Assembly (NCBI RefSeq): GCF_020532645.1
Contig: NZ_JAJAUZ010000022.1
Coordinates: forward strand, 1 to 64,000
Length of the DNA: 64,000 nucleotides
From: Streptomyces bambusae
GTDB lineage: Bacteria > Actinomycetota > Actinomycetes > Streptomycetales > Streptomycetaceae
Reading direction: 5' to 3'
Shown here one piece after another: positions 16,194 to 23,748 of the stretch. Numbering within the stretch: the first letter of the stretch is position 1; the number at the start of each line of letters is the position of its first letter. The notes under the pieces were generated by a model. It saw nothing but the letters and a program-made list of their open reading frames with translations. It ran no database searches and had not been told where the DNA came from. Both the position numbers and the translations under genes were made by a program.

Positions 16194-18710
16194 ATGACAG
16201 GAAGGACGGCGAGGGCGGTGGCCCTCGGCCTGGCGGTCGGCGGAGTGCTGGCGGGCGTGCTGCCCGCCGCTCCGGCGCACGCGGGCCCGGCCCCCGCATC
16301 GGCGGCCGTACGGGCGGCGGCCCCGCTGCCCGGCGGCCTCGGTCCCTGCATCCCGGGGGACTGCCCGGACAGCTGGCTGGAGCCGCACAACGGTGCGATC
16401 CAGGGCCGGGACAACGCCGTGAACATTTTCGTCGGCGGCGACTTCCGGGTCCGCGAACGGGCCGCCGAGGCCGAGGGCCGGGTCATCGTCATGGGCGGCT
16501 TCGACATGGCGAAGACCTCCGGCGTCTACAACATCGGCATCGTCGGCGTCGGCTCCCGCGTCCCGCCGCCCGCCGGCTCCGACTTCCTCGCCACCGGCGG
16601 CAACGTCAGCGTCGCCGCCGGCCAGACCCTCCTCGCCGACGGCGGCACCGTCCGCTACGCGGGCACCCTCACCGGCAACGTCACCGGCACCCTGGAGAAC
16701 GACCCGAACGCGGTGGACAGCTACCGGCCGCTGGCGGCCCGGCTGACCGCCGCGAGCAAGTGCTACGCCCGCGTCGACGGGCAGCCCCGCCCGGCCACCG
16801 GCACCGTGCAGAACCTCGGCTACGAGACGGTGCTCACCGGCGACAACACCTCGCCGCTCCAGGTCTTCAACGTCACCGGCAACCTCGCCGGCGCCCGCGA
16901 CGTCCAGCAGTCCCTCCGGTTCGAACGCATCCCGGCGGGCGCCACCGTCCTGGTCAACGTGCTCGGCACCGACCCGATCGTGCACACCTCCAGCGGCGTC
17001 CTCGCCAACGTGACCCGCGACAAGCTGCTGTGGAACTTCCCCGACGCCGAGACCGTACGGCTCATTGGCAGCGGCCAGTTCCAGGGCGCCACCCTGATCG
17101 CCGAGCCGGACTCCGAGACTGTCGTCCAGCTCCCCGGCATGAACGGCCGCTTCTTCACCTCCGGCAGCCTCACCCACACCAGCGCCCCCATGGGCGGCGG
17201 CGGCCAGGAGTTCCACTCCTACCCGTTCACCGGCGACCTCCCCGAATGCGGCAGCGTCGCGCCGACCGGCACGGTCTCCGTACGGAAGGTCGACGCGGAG
17301 ACCGGAACCGCGCTGACCGGCGCGCGCTTCGAGCTGTGGCGCGAGACCAACGGCACCGCCGGCCTCCAGCCGACCGGCATCAACGCCGACACCAGGGTCG
17401 GTGACGAGTGCACCACCGCCGCCGACGGCACCTGTGCCGGCACCCAGGAGGCCGGAAGCTACTACTGGCGCGAGACCCGCGCCCCGGAGGGCTACGACCT
17501 GCCCGCCGACCCGGTGTTCGGCCCGCTGCTCCTCGACCCCGCCAACGGCCGGGACACAGCGACGGTCACCGCCCGCAACCGGGCCGTGACCGGTGCCGTG
17601 AGCGTGGTCAAGCACGACGCCGCCACGGAAGCCGCCCTGCAGGGCGCGCGCTTCGAGCTGTGGCGCGAGACCAACGGCACCCGCGGCCTCCAGCGCACCG
17701 GCATCAACGCGGACACCCGGGTGGTCGCCGACTGCACCACCGGCACCGACGGCATCTGCAGCGACACCGTGCGCCTCGGCACCTACTACTGGTACGAGAC
17801 CGCGGCCCCGCAGGGCTACGACCTGCCCGCCGACCCGGTCTTCGGCCCGCTCGTCCTCACCCGGCAGAACGCGACCGCCGGCGTGACGGTCCGGGCCGCC
17901 AACACGGTCACCCCGCCGCAGCCGGTCACCGGCGAGGTCACCGTCGTCAAGACCGACACCGACACCGGAGCCCCGCTGCGCGGCGCCCTGTTCACGCTCT
18001 GGCAGGAGACCAACGGCAGCACCGGGCTGCAGACCGACGGCGCGAACCCCGACACCGAGGTCAGTGCCGGCTGCGCCACCGACGCCGACGGCCGCTGCTC
18101 CGCGAGCGTCCCGCCGGGCACCTACTACTGGCAGGAGACCCAGGCCCCCGACGGCTACGACCTGCCCGCCGCCGCGGTGTCGGCCCCGCTGGTGCTCACC
18201 CGGGAGAACGCCGAGGCCGGCGTCACCGTGCAGGCGCGGAACAAGAAGACCGCCGAGCCGTCCTACAAGGGCTCGGTCAAGGTCGTGAAGAAGGACGCCA
18301 AGACCGGCCGGGCGCTGCGCGGGGCCGTGTTCGAGCTGTGGCGCGAGACCAACGGCGTGCGGGGCCTCCAGACCGCCGGTGACGGCCGCGACACCCGAGT
18401 CGACAACGGCTGCGCCACCGACCGCCAGGGCGTCTGCACCTACGAGGACCTGCCCGAGGGCTACTACTACCTCCGCGAGACCGCCGTACCGGAGGGCTAC
18501 GACCTGCCGGCCAACCCCGTCACGGGCCCGCTGCACGTCTTCCCGGGCAGCCCGGACCGCCAGGTGACCGCGTACGTGAAGAACCAGCGCGACCACGACG
18601 GCAAGGGCGGCAAGGACGGCAAGGACAAGGAAGGGAAGGAAGGCAAGGGCAAGGACGGCAAGGGCAAGCCCAAGCCGGCCGCGGCCTCGGCGACGGCGCC
18701 GCGCCGCTGA
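16194..18710 (+). CDS. Secreted choice-of-anchor-A / SpaA-repeat adhesin without sorting signal
   Basis: An 838-residue protein: signal peptide cleaved after AHA (30), then a ~320-residue choice-of-anchor-A-type domain (IFVGGDFRV, VIVMGGFDMAK, FQGATLIAEPD). Four ~110-residue SpaA/CnaB-like repeats follow, then a Lys/Gly-rich tail (~800-830). Each repeat keeps a Lys in its first strand (SVRKVD, SVVKHD, TVVKTD, KVVKKD), Glu in a RET-x-APEGYDL-like segment, and a final-strand Asn (ARN, AAN, ARN, VKN). These are the residues needed for internal isopeptide bonds. Each also has a Cys pair eight residues apart. No LPXTG, C-terminal membrane helix or sortase gene is present. ATG at 16194 has GGAG upstream. 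L,D-transpeptidase genes flank it. Confidence 0.85.
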   Translation: MTGRTARAVALGLAVGGVLAGVLPAAPAHAGPAPASAAVRAAAPLPGGLGPCIPGDCPDSWLEPHNGAIQGRDNAVNIFVGGDFRVRERAAEAEGRVIVMGGFDMAKTSGVYNIGIVGVGSRVPPPAGSDFLATGGNVSVAAGQTLLADGGTVRYAGTLTGNVTGTLENDPNAVDSYRPLAARLTAASKCYARVDGQPRPATGTVQNLGYETVLTGDNTSPLQVFNVTGNLAGARDVQQSLRFERIPAGATVLVNVLGTDPIVHTSSGVLANVTRDKLLWNFPDAETVRLIGSGQFQGATLIAEPDSETVVQLPGMNGRFFTSGSLTHTSAPMGGGGQEFHSYPFTGDLPECGSVAPTGTVSVRKVDAETGTALTGARFELWRETNGTAGLQPTGINADTRVGDECTTAADGTCAGTQEAGSYYWRETRAPEGYDLPADPVFGPLLLDPANGRDTATVTARNRAVTGAVSVVKHDAATEAALQGARFELWRETNGTRGLQRTGINADTRVVADCTTGTDGICSDTVRLGTYYWYETAAPQGYDLPADPVFGPLVLTRQNATAGVTVRAANTVTPPQPVTGEVTVVKTDTDTGAPLRGALFTLWQETNGSTGLQTDGANPDTEVSAGCATDADGRCSASVPPGTYYWQETQAPDGYDLPAAAVSAPLVLTRENAEAGVTVQARNKKTAEPSYKGSVKVVKKDAKTGRALRGAVFELWRETNGVRGLQTAGDGRDTRVDNGCATDRQGVCTYEDLPEGYYYLRETAVPEGYDLPANPVTGPLHVFPGSPDRQVTAYVKNQRDHDGKGGKDGKDKEGKEGKGKDGKGKPKPAAASATAPRR
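17266..18588 (+). repeat. Four tandem SpaA/CnaB-type repeat modules
   Basis: Four in-frame modules of about 105-115 codons begin near 17266, 17586, 17930 and 18265. Each contains FELWRETNG (FTLWQETNG in module 3), a pair of Cys around TDxxGxC, YYW-x-ET and GYDLPA. Modules 1 and 2 also share long stretches of near-identical DNA (around 17327-17355 and 17650-17680), a sign of recent duplication or gene conversion. Confidence 0.85.
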
Positions 18711-18840
18711 CCCGGCGCCGCGCGTCCGCCGGGTGAGTGGCGGTGTCACCGGATCGGCGCACGCGGGCGCGCCGCGCGGGGCCGGGCGATGTTGGCTGGA
18801 CGCAACGGAGCCCGGCCCCGCGGGCCGTGAGGAGGCCAGC

Positions 18841-19578
18841 ATGGCGGTACCGCCGAGATCCCCGGACCCCGCGTCCGCCCCCGTACGCCGCCGGTCCCGC
18901 GGGACCGGCCCGTACCTGCTCGCCGGGGCGCTCGCGCTGCTGGCGCTCGGCCCCGCCGGCGGCCCGGCGGCCGCCGCCGAACCTCCGTGCACCGCCCGCA
19001 CCGGCCCGTACCAGCGGGAGCTGGAGGAGCACCTGAAGCGGCCCGTGGACGGACGGAACTCGGAAGCGGACTGCACCGCCATCCGCACCTTCCAGCGCAC
19101 CCACCGCATCGAACCCGCCGACGGCTACCCCGACCTGCTCACCTACCGCACGCTCGTCGCCCTCCGGGCCCGGGCCAACCCCAACGCGGCCGGCCGCTGC
19201 CCGGTCCGCCCGCACCGGGTGACCTGCGTGGACATGGACCGTCAGCTGCTGTGGGTGCAGCGGGACTCCAAGGTGGTCTTCCCGCCGGTCCCGGTCCGCA
19301 CCGGCCGCGACGAGGAGGAGACCCGGCCCGGCTGGCACGAGATCTACTGGCGCAACCGCGACCACGTCTCCTCCCTCTTCCCGGACTCCCCGATGCCGTA
19401 CGCCCAGTTCTTCGACGGGGGCCAGGCCATCCACGGCCGGCCGGGCGACATGTTCGACAACGGGGGTTCGGCCGGCTGCGTCAACCTCACGGTGCCGGAC
19501 GCGGCCCGGCTGTGGAACCTGCTGACCGAAGGCGACGCGGTGTACGTCTGGGGCACCCGGACCGGCACCGAGGACTGA
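18841..19578 (+). CDS. L,D-transpeptidase with peptidoglycan-binding domain (second of three)
   Basis: A 245-residue exported protein. An Arg-rich n-region and hydrophobic helix (YLLAGALALLALGPAG) end near AAAA at ~42. A PG_binding_1-like region (ELEEHLKRPVDG...FQRTHRIEPADGYPDLLTYRTL) comes next, then the YkuD domain with AIHGRPGD and GSAGCVNL. The nucleophile Cys and catalytic His are present, but the usual SHGC reads SAGC. It is shorter than its two neighbours and of a different subfamily. GAGGAGG lies about seven bases upstream of ATG 18841. It sits directly downstream of the adhesin gene on the same strand. Confidence 0.9.
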   Translation: MAVPPRSPDPASAPVRRRSRGTGPYLLAGALALLALGPAGGPAAAAEPPCTARTGPYQRELEEHLKRPVDGRNSEADCTAIRTFQRTHRIEPADGYPDLLTYRTLVALRARANPNAAGRCPVRPHRVTCVDMDRQLLWVQRDSKVVFPPVPVRTGRDEEETRPGWHEIYWRNRDHVSSLFPDSPMPYAQFFDGGQAIHGRPGDMFDNGGSAGCVNLTVPDAARLWNLLTEGDAVYVWGTRTGTED

Positions 19579-19626
19579 CGCCCCCCTCCCCACCGGCCCA
19601 GTTGGGACGGAACGGTGACAACTCCG

Positions 19627-19656
19627 TTGCCGACAGTGGTCCTCCCGTGTGATTAC
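19627..19656 (+). promoter_or_regulatory. Possible promoter of the third L,D-transpeptidase gene
   Basis: TTGCCG (19627-19632), an 18-base spacer and GATTAC (19651-19656) give a loose vegetative-type promoter about 50 bases before the GTG start. The -10 is a poor match, so this is tentative. Confidence 0.25.
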
Positions 19657-19711
19657 CTGTCGACATGCGCGCGACTGTCCGCGCGCGGGGGACATGGGGA
19701 GACAAGACAAC

Positions 19712-20953
19712 GTGAACGTGCAGCCGATACCGGCCGCGCCGCGCGCGCGGCGCGGCCGTGCCCGTACCGGAGCGGCCGCCCTTCTGCTGGGCGCGGCCCT
19801 GCTGCTCACCTCCGCCTGCAGCGGCGGTGGCGGCGGTACCGGCGGTGACGACGGCAAGGCCAGGGGCGGCAAGGCCGGCGGTACGGAGGCCTCGACGGCC
19901 GTCGTGACCATCGCGCCCGCCGACGGCGCCAAGGAGGTCGCCACCAGCGGCGTCCTGAAGATCAGCGCCGCCAACGGCAAGCTGACCACCGTCACGGTGG
20001 CCGACACCAAGGGCAATGCCGTCGAGGGCAAGCTCGCCGCCGACGGCAGCAGCTGGGAGCCCGCCCGCCACCTCGGCGCCGCCACCGAGTACAAGGTGCA
20101 CGCGGTCGCCAAGGACTCGGCCGGCCGGGAGTCCGCGAAGGACATCACCTTCACCACGCTCACCCCGAAGAACACCTTCATCGGCCACTACACGCCCGAG
20201 GACGGCTCGACCGTCGGCGTCGGCATGCCGGTGTCCATCAACTTCACCCGTGGCATCACCGCCCCGGAGGCGGTCGAGAAGGCCATCACCGTCACGGCCG
20301 AGCCGTCCGTGCCGATCGAGAGCCACTGGTTCGGCAACGACCGCCTCGACTTCCGCCCCGAGAAGTACTGGGCCGCGGGCACCGAGGTCACCGTCAAGCT
20401 CAACCTCGACGGCGTCGAGGGCCGGCCGGGCGTCTACGGCAAGCAGACCCGCACGGTGAAGTTCAAGATCGGCCGCGCGCAGGTCTCCACGGTCGACGCG
20501 AGCACCCACCGGATGCAGGTCGTCCGCGACGGCGCCGTCATCAAGAACCTCCCGATCACCGCCGGCGCCCCGGCCACGACCACGTACAACGGTCAGATGG
20601 TGATCAGCGAGAAGTACAAGGTCACCCGAATGAACGGGGCCACCGTCGGGTTCGGCGGCGAGTACGACATCGAGGACGTCCCGCACGCGATGCGGCTGTC
20701 GAACTCGGGCACCTTCGTGCACGGCAACTACTGGGCCGACCCGTCCACGTTCGGCTCGGACAACGTCAGCCACGGCTGCGTCGGTCTGCGCGACCAGCGC
20801 GGCGGCGGCGACCCGAACGCCCCGGCGGCCTGGTTCTTCGACAACTCCCTCATCGGCGACGTGGTCGTCGTGAAGAACTCCAAGGACAAGCAGATCGCCC
20901 CGGAGAACGGCCTCAACGGCTGGAACATGCCCTGGTCGGAGTGGAAGGCGTAG
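19712..20953 (+). CDS. L,D-transpeptidase lipoprotein (third of three)
   Basis: A 413-residue predicted lipoprotein (RARTGAAALLLGAALLLTSAC) with a Gly/Lys-rich spacer, two Ig-like domains and a YkuD domain holding HGNYW and NVSHGCVGL. It should act outside the membrane on peptidoglycan stem peptides. GTG 19712 is preferred because GGGGAGA lies nine bases upstream; ATG 19694 is in frame and possible. The sequence parallels the 14.8-kb paralogue through its whole length, pointing to duplication. A near-perfect terminator follows. A weak promoter candidate lies at 19627-19656. Confidence 0.92.
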   Translation: MNVQPIPAAPRARRGRARTGAAALLLGAALLLTSACSGGGGGTGGDDGKARGGKAGGTEASTAVVTIAPADGAKEVATSGVLKISAANGKLTTVTVADTKGNAVEGKLAADGSSWEPARHLGAATEYKVHAVAKDSAGRESAKDITFTTLTPKNTFIGHYTPEDGSTVGVGMPVSINFTRGITAPEAVEKAITVTAEPSVPIESHWFGNDRLDFRPEKYWAAGTEVTVKLNLDGVEGRPGVYGKQTRTVKFKIGRAQVSTVDASTHRMQVVRDGAVIKNLPITAGAPATTTYNGQMVISEKYKVTRMNGATVGFGGEYDIEDVPHAMRLSNSGTFVHGNYWADPSTFGSDNVSHGCVGLRDQRGGGDPNAPAAWFFDNSLIGDVVVVKNSKDKQIAPENGLNGWNMPWSEWKA

Positions 20954-20979
20954 GCCTCCGACGGAACGGTGGTACGAGC

Positions 20980-21012
20980 GGGCCCGGTGCTGTGACCCAC
21001 AGCACCGGGCCC
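20980..21012. terminator. Hairpin terminator
   Basis: A perfect 15-bp stem (GGGCCCGGTGCTGTG / CACAGCACCGGGCCC) with a 3-base loop lies 27 bp after the L,D-transpeptidase stop. It has no T-tract, as is common in Streptomyces. Confidence 0.85.
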
Positions 21013-21042
21013 GTCCGCGTTAACCGGTACTAACCTTCCGGC

Positions 21043-21810
21043 ATGACCATCTCTCTCGAAGTCTCCGAAGGCGTCGGCACCATCCGCCTGGACCGGCCGC
21101 CCATGAACGCGCTGGACATCGCCACCCAGGACCGGCTGCGCGAACTCGCCGTAGAGGCGACCGAGCGCGCCGACGTGCGCGCCGTGATCCTCTACGGCGG
21201 CGAGAAGGTGTTCGCGGCGGGCGCGGACATCAAGGAGATGCAGGTCATGGACCACGCGGCGATGATCGCCCGGTCCCGCGCCCTGCAGGACTCCTTCACC
21301 GCGGTGGCCCGCATCCCCAAGCCGGTCGTCGCCGCCGTCACCGGCTACGCCCTGGGCGGCGGCTGCGAGCTGGCCCTGTGCGCCGACTACCGGATCGCCG
21401 CCGACAACGCCAAGCTCGGCCAGCCGGAGATCCTGCTCGGCCTGATCCCCGGCGCCGGCGGCACTCAGCGGCTGTCCCGCCTGATCGGCCCCTCGAAGGC
21501 CAAGGACCTCATCTTCACGGGCCGCATGGTCAAGGCGGACGAGGCGCTGGCGCTCGGCCTGGTGGACCGGGTCGTCCCCGCCGCCGAGGTGTACGAGCAG
21601 GCGCACGCCTGGGCGGCCGGACTGGCGCAGGGTCCGGCGATCGCCCTGCGGGCGGCCAAGGAGTGCGTGGACGCCGGTCTGGAGGCCGACATCGACACCG
21701 GTCTGGCCATCGAACGCAACTGGTTCGCGGGCCTGTTCGCGACCGAGGACCGCGAGCGCGGCATGCGGAGCTTCGTCGAAGAGGGTCCGGGCAAGGCCAA
21801 GTTCGTCTGA
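21043..21810 (+). CDS. Enoyl-CoA hydratase/isomerase family protein
   Basis: A 255-residue crotonase-fold enzyme that hydrates 2-enoyl-CoA in fatty-acid or branched-chain degradation. The oxyanion-hole segment FAAGADIKEM (~57-66) and GYALGGGCELALCADYRIA are present, with both catalytic glutamates E109 and E129 (GQPEILLGLIPGAGG). Length and motifs are canonical. ATG 21043 has no Shine-Dalgarno sequence and follows GTACTAACCTTCCGGC closely, so the mRNA may be nearly leaderless. It stands alone behind a strong terminator. Its exact substrate is not predictable. Confidence 0.93.
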   Translation: MTISLEVSEGVGTIRLDRPPMNALDIATQDRLRELAVEATERADVRAVILYGGEKVFAAGADIKEMQVMDHAAMIARSRALQDSFTAVARIPKPVVAAVTGYALGGGCELALCADYRIAADNAKLGQPEILLGLIPGAGGTQRLSRLIGPSKAKDLIFTGRMVKADEALALGLVDRVVPAAEVYEQAHAWAAGLAQGPAIALRAAKECVDAGLEADIDTGLAIERNWFAGLFATEDRERGMRSFVEEGPGKAKFV

Positions 21811-21844
21811 CGGCCGCGGCCCTCTGATTCCCCCCTGTGGGTGG

Positions 21845-22010
21845 CTTATCTCAGACTTAAAGGAACCTTAAGGAACGGTGGAGATCCACTCGCGGTAATG
21901 ATCTGTGAACGGTGGGTCACCGCAGCTCAACCCTCGTTTCGGTCTGTGAAGATTGCCGACGGCATATGACAAATCGCCCCCTCGGAGCCGGTGGTTCCGG
22001 GGGGCGATTT
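21845..22010 (+). ncRNA. Candidate small RNA ending in a strong hairpin
   Basis: This intergenic stretch is far less GC-rich than its surroundings and has no coding bias. It contains a short stem (CTTAAAGG / CCTTAAG near 21857-21875), other short inverted repeats (GGTGGGTCACC near 21911), and ends in a 40-base hairpin at 21971-22010: AAATCGCCCCC / GGGGGCGATTT with an inner CGGAGCC / GGTTCCG stem. The hairpin lies 160 bp after the enoyl-CoA hydratase stop, too far to be its obvious terminator. Strand and promoter are uncertain. Confidence 0.35.
21971..22010. terminator. Long hairpin terminator
   Basis: An outer 11-bp stem (AAATCGCCCCC / GGGGGCGATTT) encloses a 7-bp inner stem. It ends whatever is transcribed through 21811-21970 and lies 48 bp before the anti-sigma-like gene. 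Confidence 0.8.
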
Positions 22011-22057
22011 CGTGCGGAACGGCCCGCGCGGGCCCGTCCGCCCTCCATGATGGGTGC

Positions 22058-22564
22058 ATGGCGGGCCTGGAGGGTGTGGAGCAACCGCGGCAGCGCAGCA
22101 GCGCTTCCGCCGTACGGCTGACGGCGGCCCTTGAGGACGAACAGGGCCTGAAGGCAATCGAGTTGCACGGCAATCCGGCCGAGGCGGAGGTGACGCTGCC
22201 GTCCCGCCCGGAGTCCGCGCGGACCGCCCGCCGGCTCACCCAGTTCGTGGTGGTCCGGCAGTGGGGGCTGGGCGTCCAGATCGCCGAGCACGCGGTCTTA
22301 CTCGTGTCCGAACTCGTCGGCAACGCCGTCCGGCACACCGGCGCGCGCTCCTTCGGTCTCCAGATGAGGCGCCGGCGCGGCTGGATCCGCGTCGAGGTGC
22401 GCGACCCTTCCCGCGGGCTGCCCTGCCTGCTGCCCGTGCACGAGCTGGACATCAGCGGGCGGGGCCTGTTCCTCGTGGACAAGCTGTCCGACCGGTGGGG
22501 CGCCGATCTGCTGCCCCGCGGCAAGCTCACCTGGTTCGAGATGCGGGTGGCCGACCGCCCCTGA
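22058..22564 (+). CDS. Anti-sigma-factor-like ATP-binding protein (HATPase)
   Basis: A 168-residue GHKL ATPase of the RsbW/SpoIIAB type. The N-box ELVGNAVRHTG has E85, N89 and H93, and the G-box is GRGLFLVDKLSDRWG. No histidine-kinase dimerisation domain is present. Streptomyces genomes carry dozens of such short proteins, many presumed to be serine kinases that bind anti-anti-sigma factors. No partner gene is adjacent. A 40-residue N-terminal extension precedes the ATPase fold. ATG 22058 was selected; an ATG at 22047 is in another frame. Its target is unknown. Confidence 0.85.
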   Translation: MAGLEGVEQPRQRSSASAVRLTAALEDEQGLKAIELHGNPAEAEVTLPSRPESARTARRLTQFVVVRQWGLGVQIAEHAVLLVSELVGNAVRHTGARSFGLQMRRRRGWIRVEVRDPSRGLPCLLPVHELDISGRGLFLVDKLSDRWGADLLPRGKLTWFEMRVADRP

Positions 22565-22589
22565 GGCCCGCTGCCGCGCTGCCGGATAC

Positions 22590-22767
22590 GCAGAAGCCCC
22601 CTGTCGCCGTGGTGGGGCGCTGCGGGGGCTTCGTGAGTGCGCCGAGGACCTGGGGGGGGTGTGGTCCTCGGCGGCTGAGGCGACCTCGCTCGGGTCAACG
22701 GGAAGTCGTGCCTCCGACTATGGCAGAAGACCGGCATGACGCCAAAAGTCCCTACTCGGACATAAGT
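22590..22767 (-). ncRNA. Candidate C-rich-loop small RNA (6C-like)
   Basis: Read on the minus strand, a hairpin with a 10-bp stem GCCGAGGACC / GGTCCTCGGC exposes a loop containing eight consecutive C (22641-22672). A second hairpin follows, GAAGCCCCC / GGGGGCTTC (22593-22633), whose inner region again shows CCCC. A -10-like TACTAT lies at 22779-22774 inside an AT-rich patch, giving a predicted transcript of ~175 nt. Two hairpins with C-rich loops are the hallmark of the actinobacterial 6C RNA family, although here only one loop has six or more C. No coding potential was seen. Confidence 0.4.
22593..22633. terminator. Hairpin terminator shared by convergent transcripts
   Basis: A 9-bp stem GAAGCCCCC / GGGGGCTTC with a structured interior lies 28 bp after the anti-sigma-like gene. 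It may end that gene on the plus strand and the candidate small RNA on the minus strand. Confidence 0.75.
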
Positions 22768-22938
22768 GTGCATATAGTAAGAGTTTCTAGCTAAAATCTA
22801 GGTGAGATGGACCACTGGCCTCGCTTTCGATGAATAACTATGGGGTCGGGTGCGTGAATCGTTGATCGAATGAGGGGTGACGGTCCGGTCGAAAGACTCG
22901 GATGATGGTCCCGAATTGGGTCAATCATTACCTTTTGG
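22768..22938. other. AT-rich intergenic region
   Basis: Unusually AT-rich for this genome, especially 22760-22805 (CATATAGTAAGAGTTTCTAG). It probably holds divergent promoters for the minus-strand small RNA and the plus-strand deacetylase-like gene. An inverted repeat CTAGCTAAAATCTAG lies at 22787-22801. No gene was recognised. Confidence 0.5.
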
Positions 22939-23748
22939 GTGACCCGCCCCTTAAATGGGACGGTGCTCTGTTACCCGGACCGCCGGGCCGCCCTGCGTGC
23001 CGGTGCGGCGGTCGCCGCCGGGGCCCTCGCCGCAGCCTGCGGCCCGGGCCGCCGCACCGCGGCCCCGCCCGCCGCCACCGGCCCGGCCCGTCCGGCCGCC
23101 TCCGGTCCGCCGCCCGCCGCGCCCGCTCCCCGGGCCTTCCCCGGGCAGCCCGCGGAGATCGCCCACGGCCCCCGCGACCGCCCCCGGGTGGCCCTCACCT
23201 GCCACGGCAACGGCGACCCGGCCACCGCCCGCGCCGTGCTCGCCGAGGCCGAACGGGCCGGGGCCCGCCTGACGGTCCTCGCCGTCGGCAGCTGGCTGGA
23301 CGCCCACCCGGAGCTGGCCCGCCGGATCCTCGACGGAGGCCACGAACTCGGCAACCACACCCAGCGCCACCTCGACATCTCCGCGATGCCCGAGGCCGAC
23401 GCGTACGCCGAGATCACCGCCTGCGCCCGGCGGTTGCGCACCCTCACCGGTTCCATCGGCACCTGGTTCCGGCCGTCCCGCGCGCAGCACGCCACCCCGC
23501 TCGTGCGGACCCTGGCCCGGCGGGCCGGCTACCCGCACGTGCTGTCGTACGACGTCGACTCCCTCGACTTCACCTCGCCCGGCGCCGCGGCCGTCGTCCG
23601 CAACGCCACGGCCGCGGTGCGCCCGGGGTCGGTGGTGAGCCTGCACTTCGGCTACACCGACACGGTCGACGCCATGCCCGCCCTGCTCGACGAACTCGCG
23701 CGCCGCGGACTGCGCGCGGTGACCACCACGGAGCTGCTGACCTCATGA
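22939..23748 (+). CDS. Polysaccharide-deacetylase-like lipoprotein with altered motif 1
   Basis: A 269-residue exported protein with an RR-containing signal (DRRAALRAGAAVAAGALAAAC) that could be a Tat lipoprotein signal. The NodB fold is recognisable: motif 2 GNHTQRHLD keeps both metal His, and RPSRAQHA and SYDVDSLD follow. Motif 1, normally TFDDG with the catalytic Asp, reads LTCHGNGD, so the catalytic base is missing while the last Asp may still bind metal. It is translationally coupled (ATGA, 23745-23748) to the beta-propeller lipoprotein gene. The GTG start at 22939 precedes a good signal sequence. Activity as a deacetylase is uncertain. Confidence 0.8.
   Translation: MTRPLNGTVLCYPDRRAALRAGAAVAAGALAAACGPGRRTAAPPAATGPARPAASGPPPAAPAPRAFPGQPAEIAHGPRDRPRVALTCHGNGDPATARAVLAEAERAGARLTVLAVGSWLDAHPELARRILDGGHELGNHTQRHLDISAMPEADAYAEITACARRLRTLTGSIGTWFRPSRAQHATPLVRTLARRAGYPHVLSYDVDSLDFTSPGAAAVVRNATAAVRPGSVVSLHFGYTDTVDAMPALLDELARRGLRAVTTTELLTS

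Noticed and set aside
16920..16930. GGTTCGAAC as a possible tRNA T-loop
   Set aside because: Lies within the adhesin coding sequence with no acceptor or anticodon arms around it; no tRNA was found in the window.
17460..18560. LPADP and LPANP segments as possible LPXTG sorting signals in the adhesin
   Set aside because: They lie inside each repeat after GYD, lack the Thr-Gly, and no hydrophobic helix or basic tail follows; the real C-terminus has no sorting signal.
17266..18588. The tandem modules as a CRISPR-like or satellite array
   Set aside because: The period is over 300 bp, in frame, and matches a protein domain.
19609..19640. SigE-type promoter (GGAAC) before the third L,D-transpeptidase
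   Set aside because: GGAAC is present at 19609-19613 but no matching CGTCT/GTC -10 lies 16-17 bases downstream.
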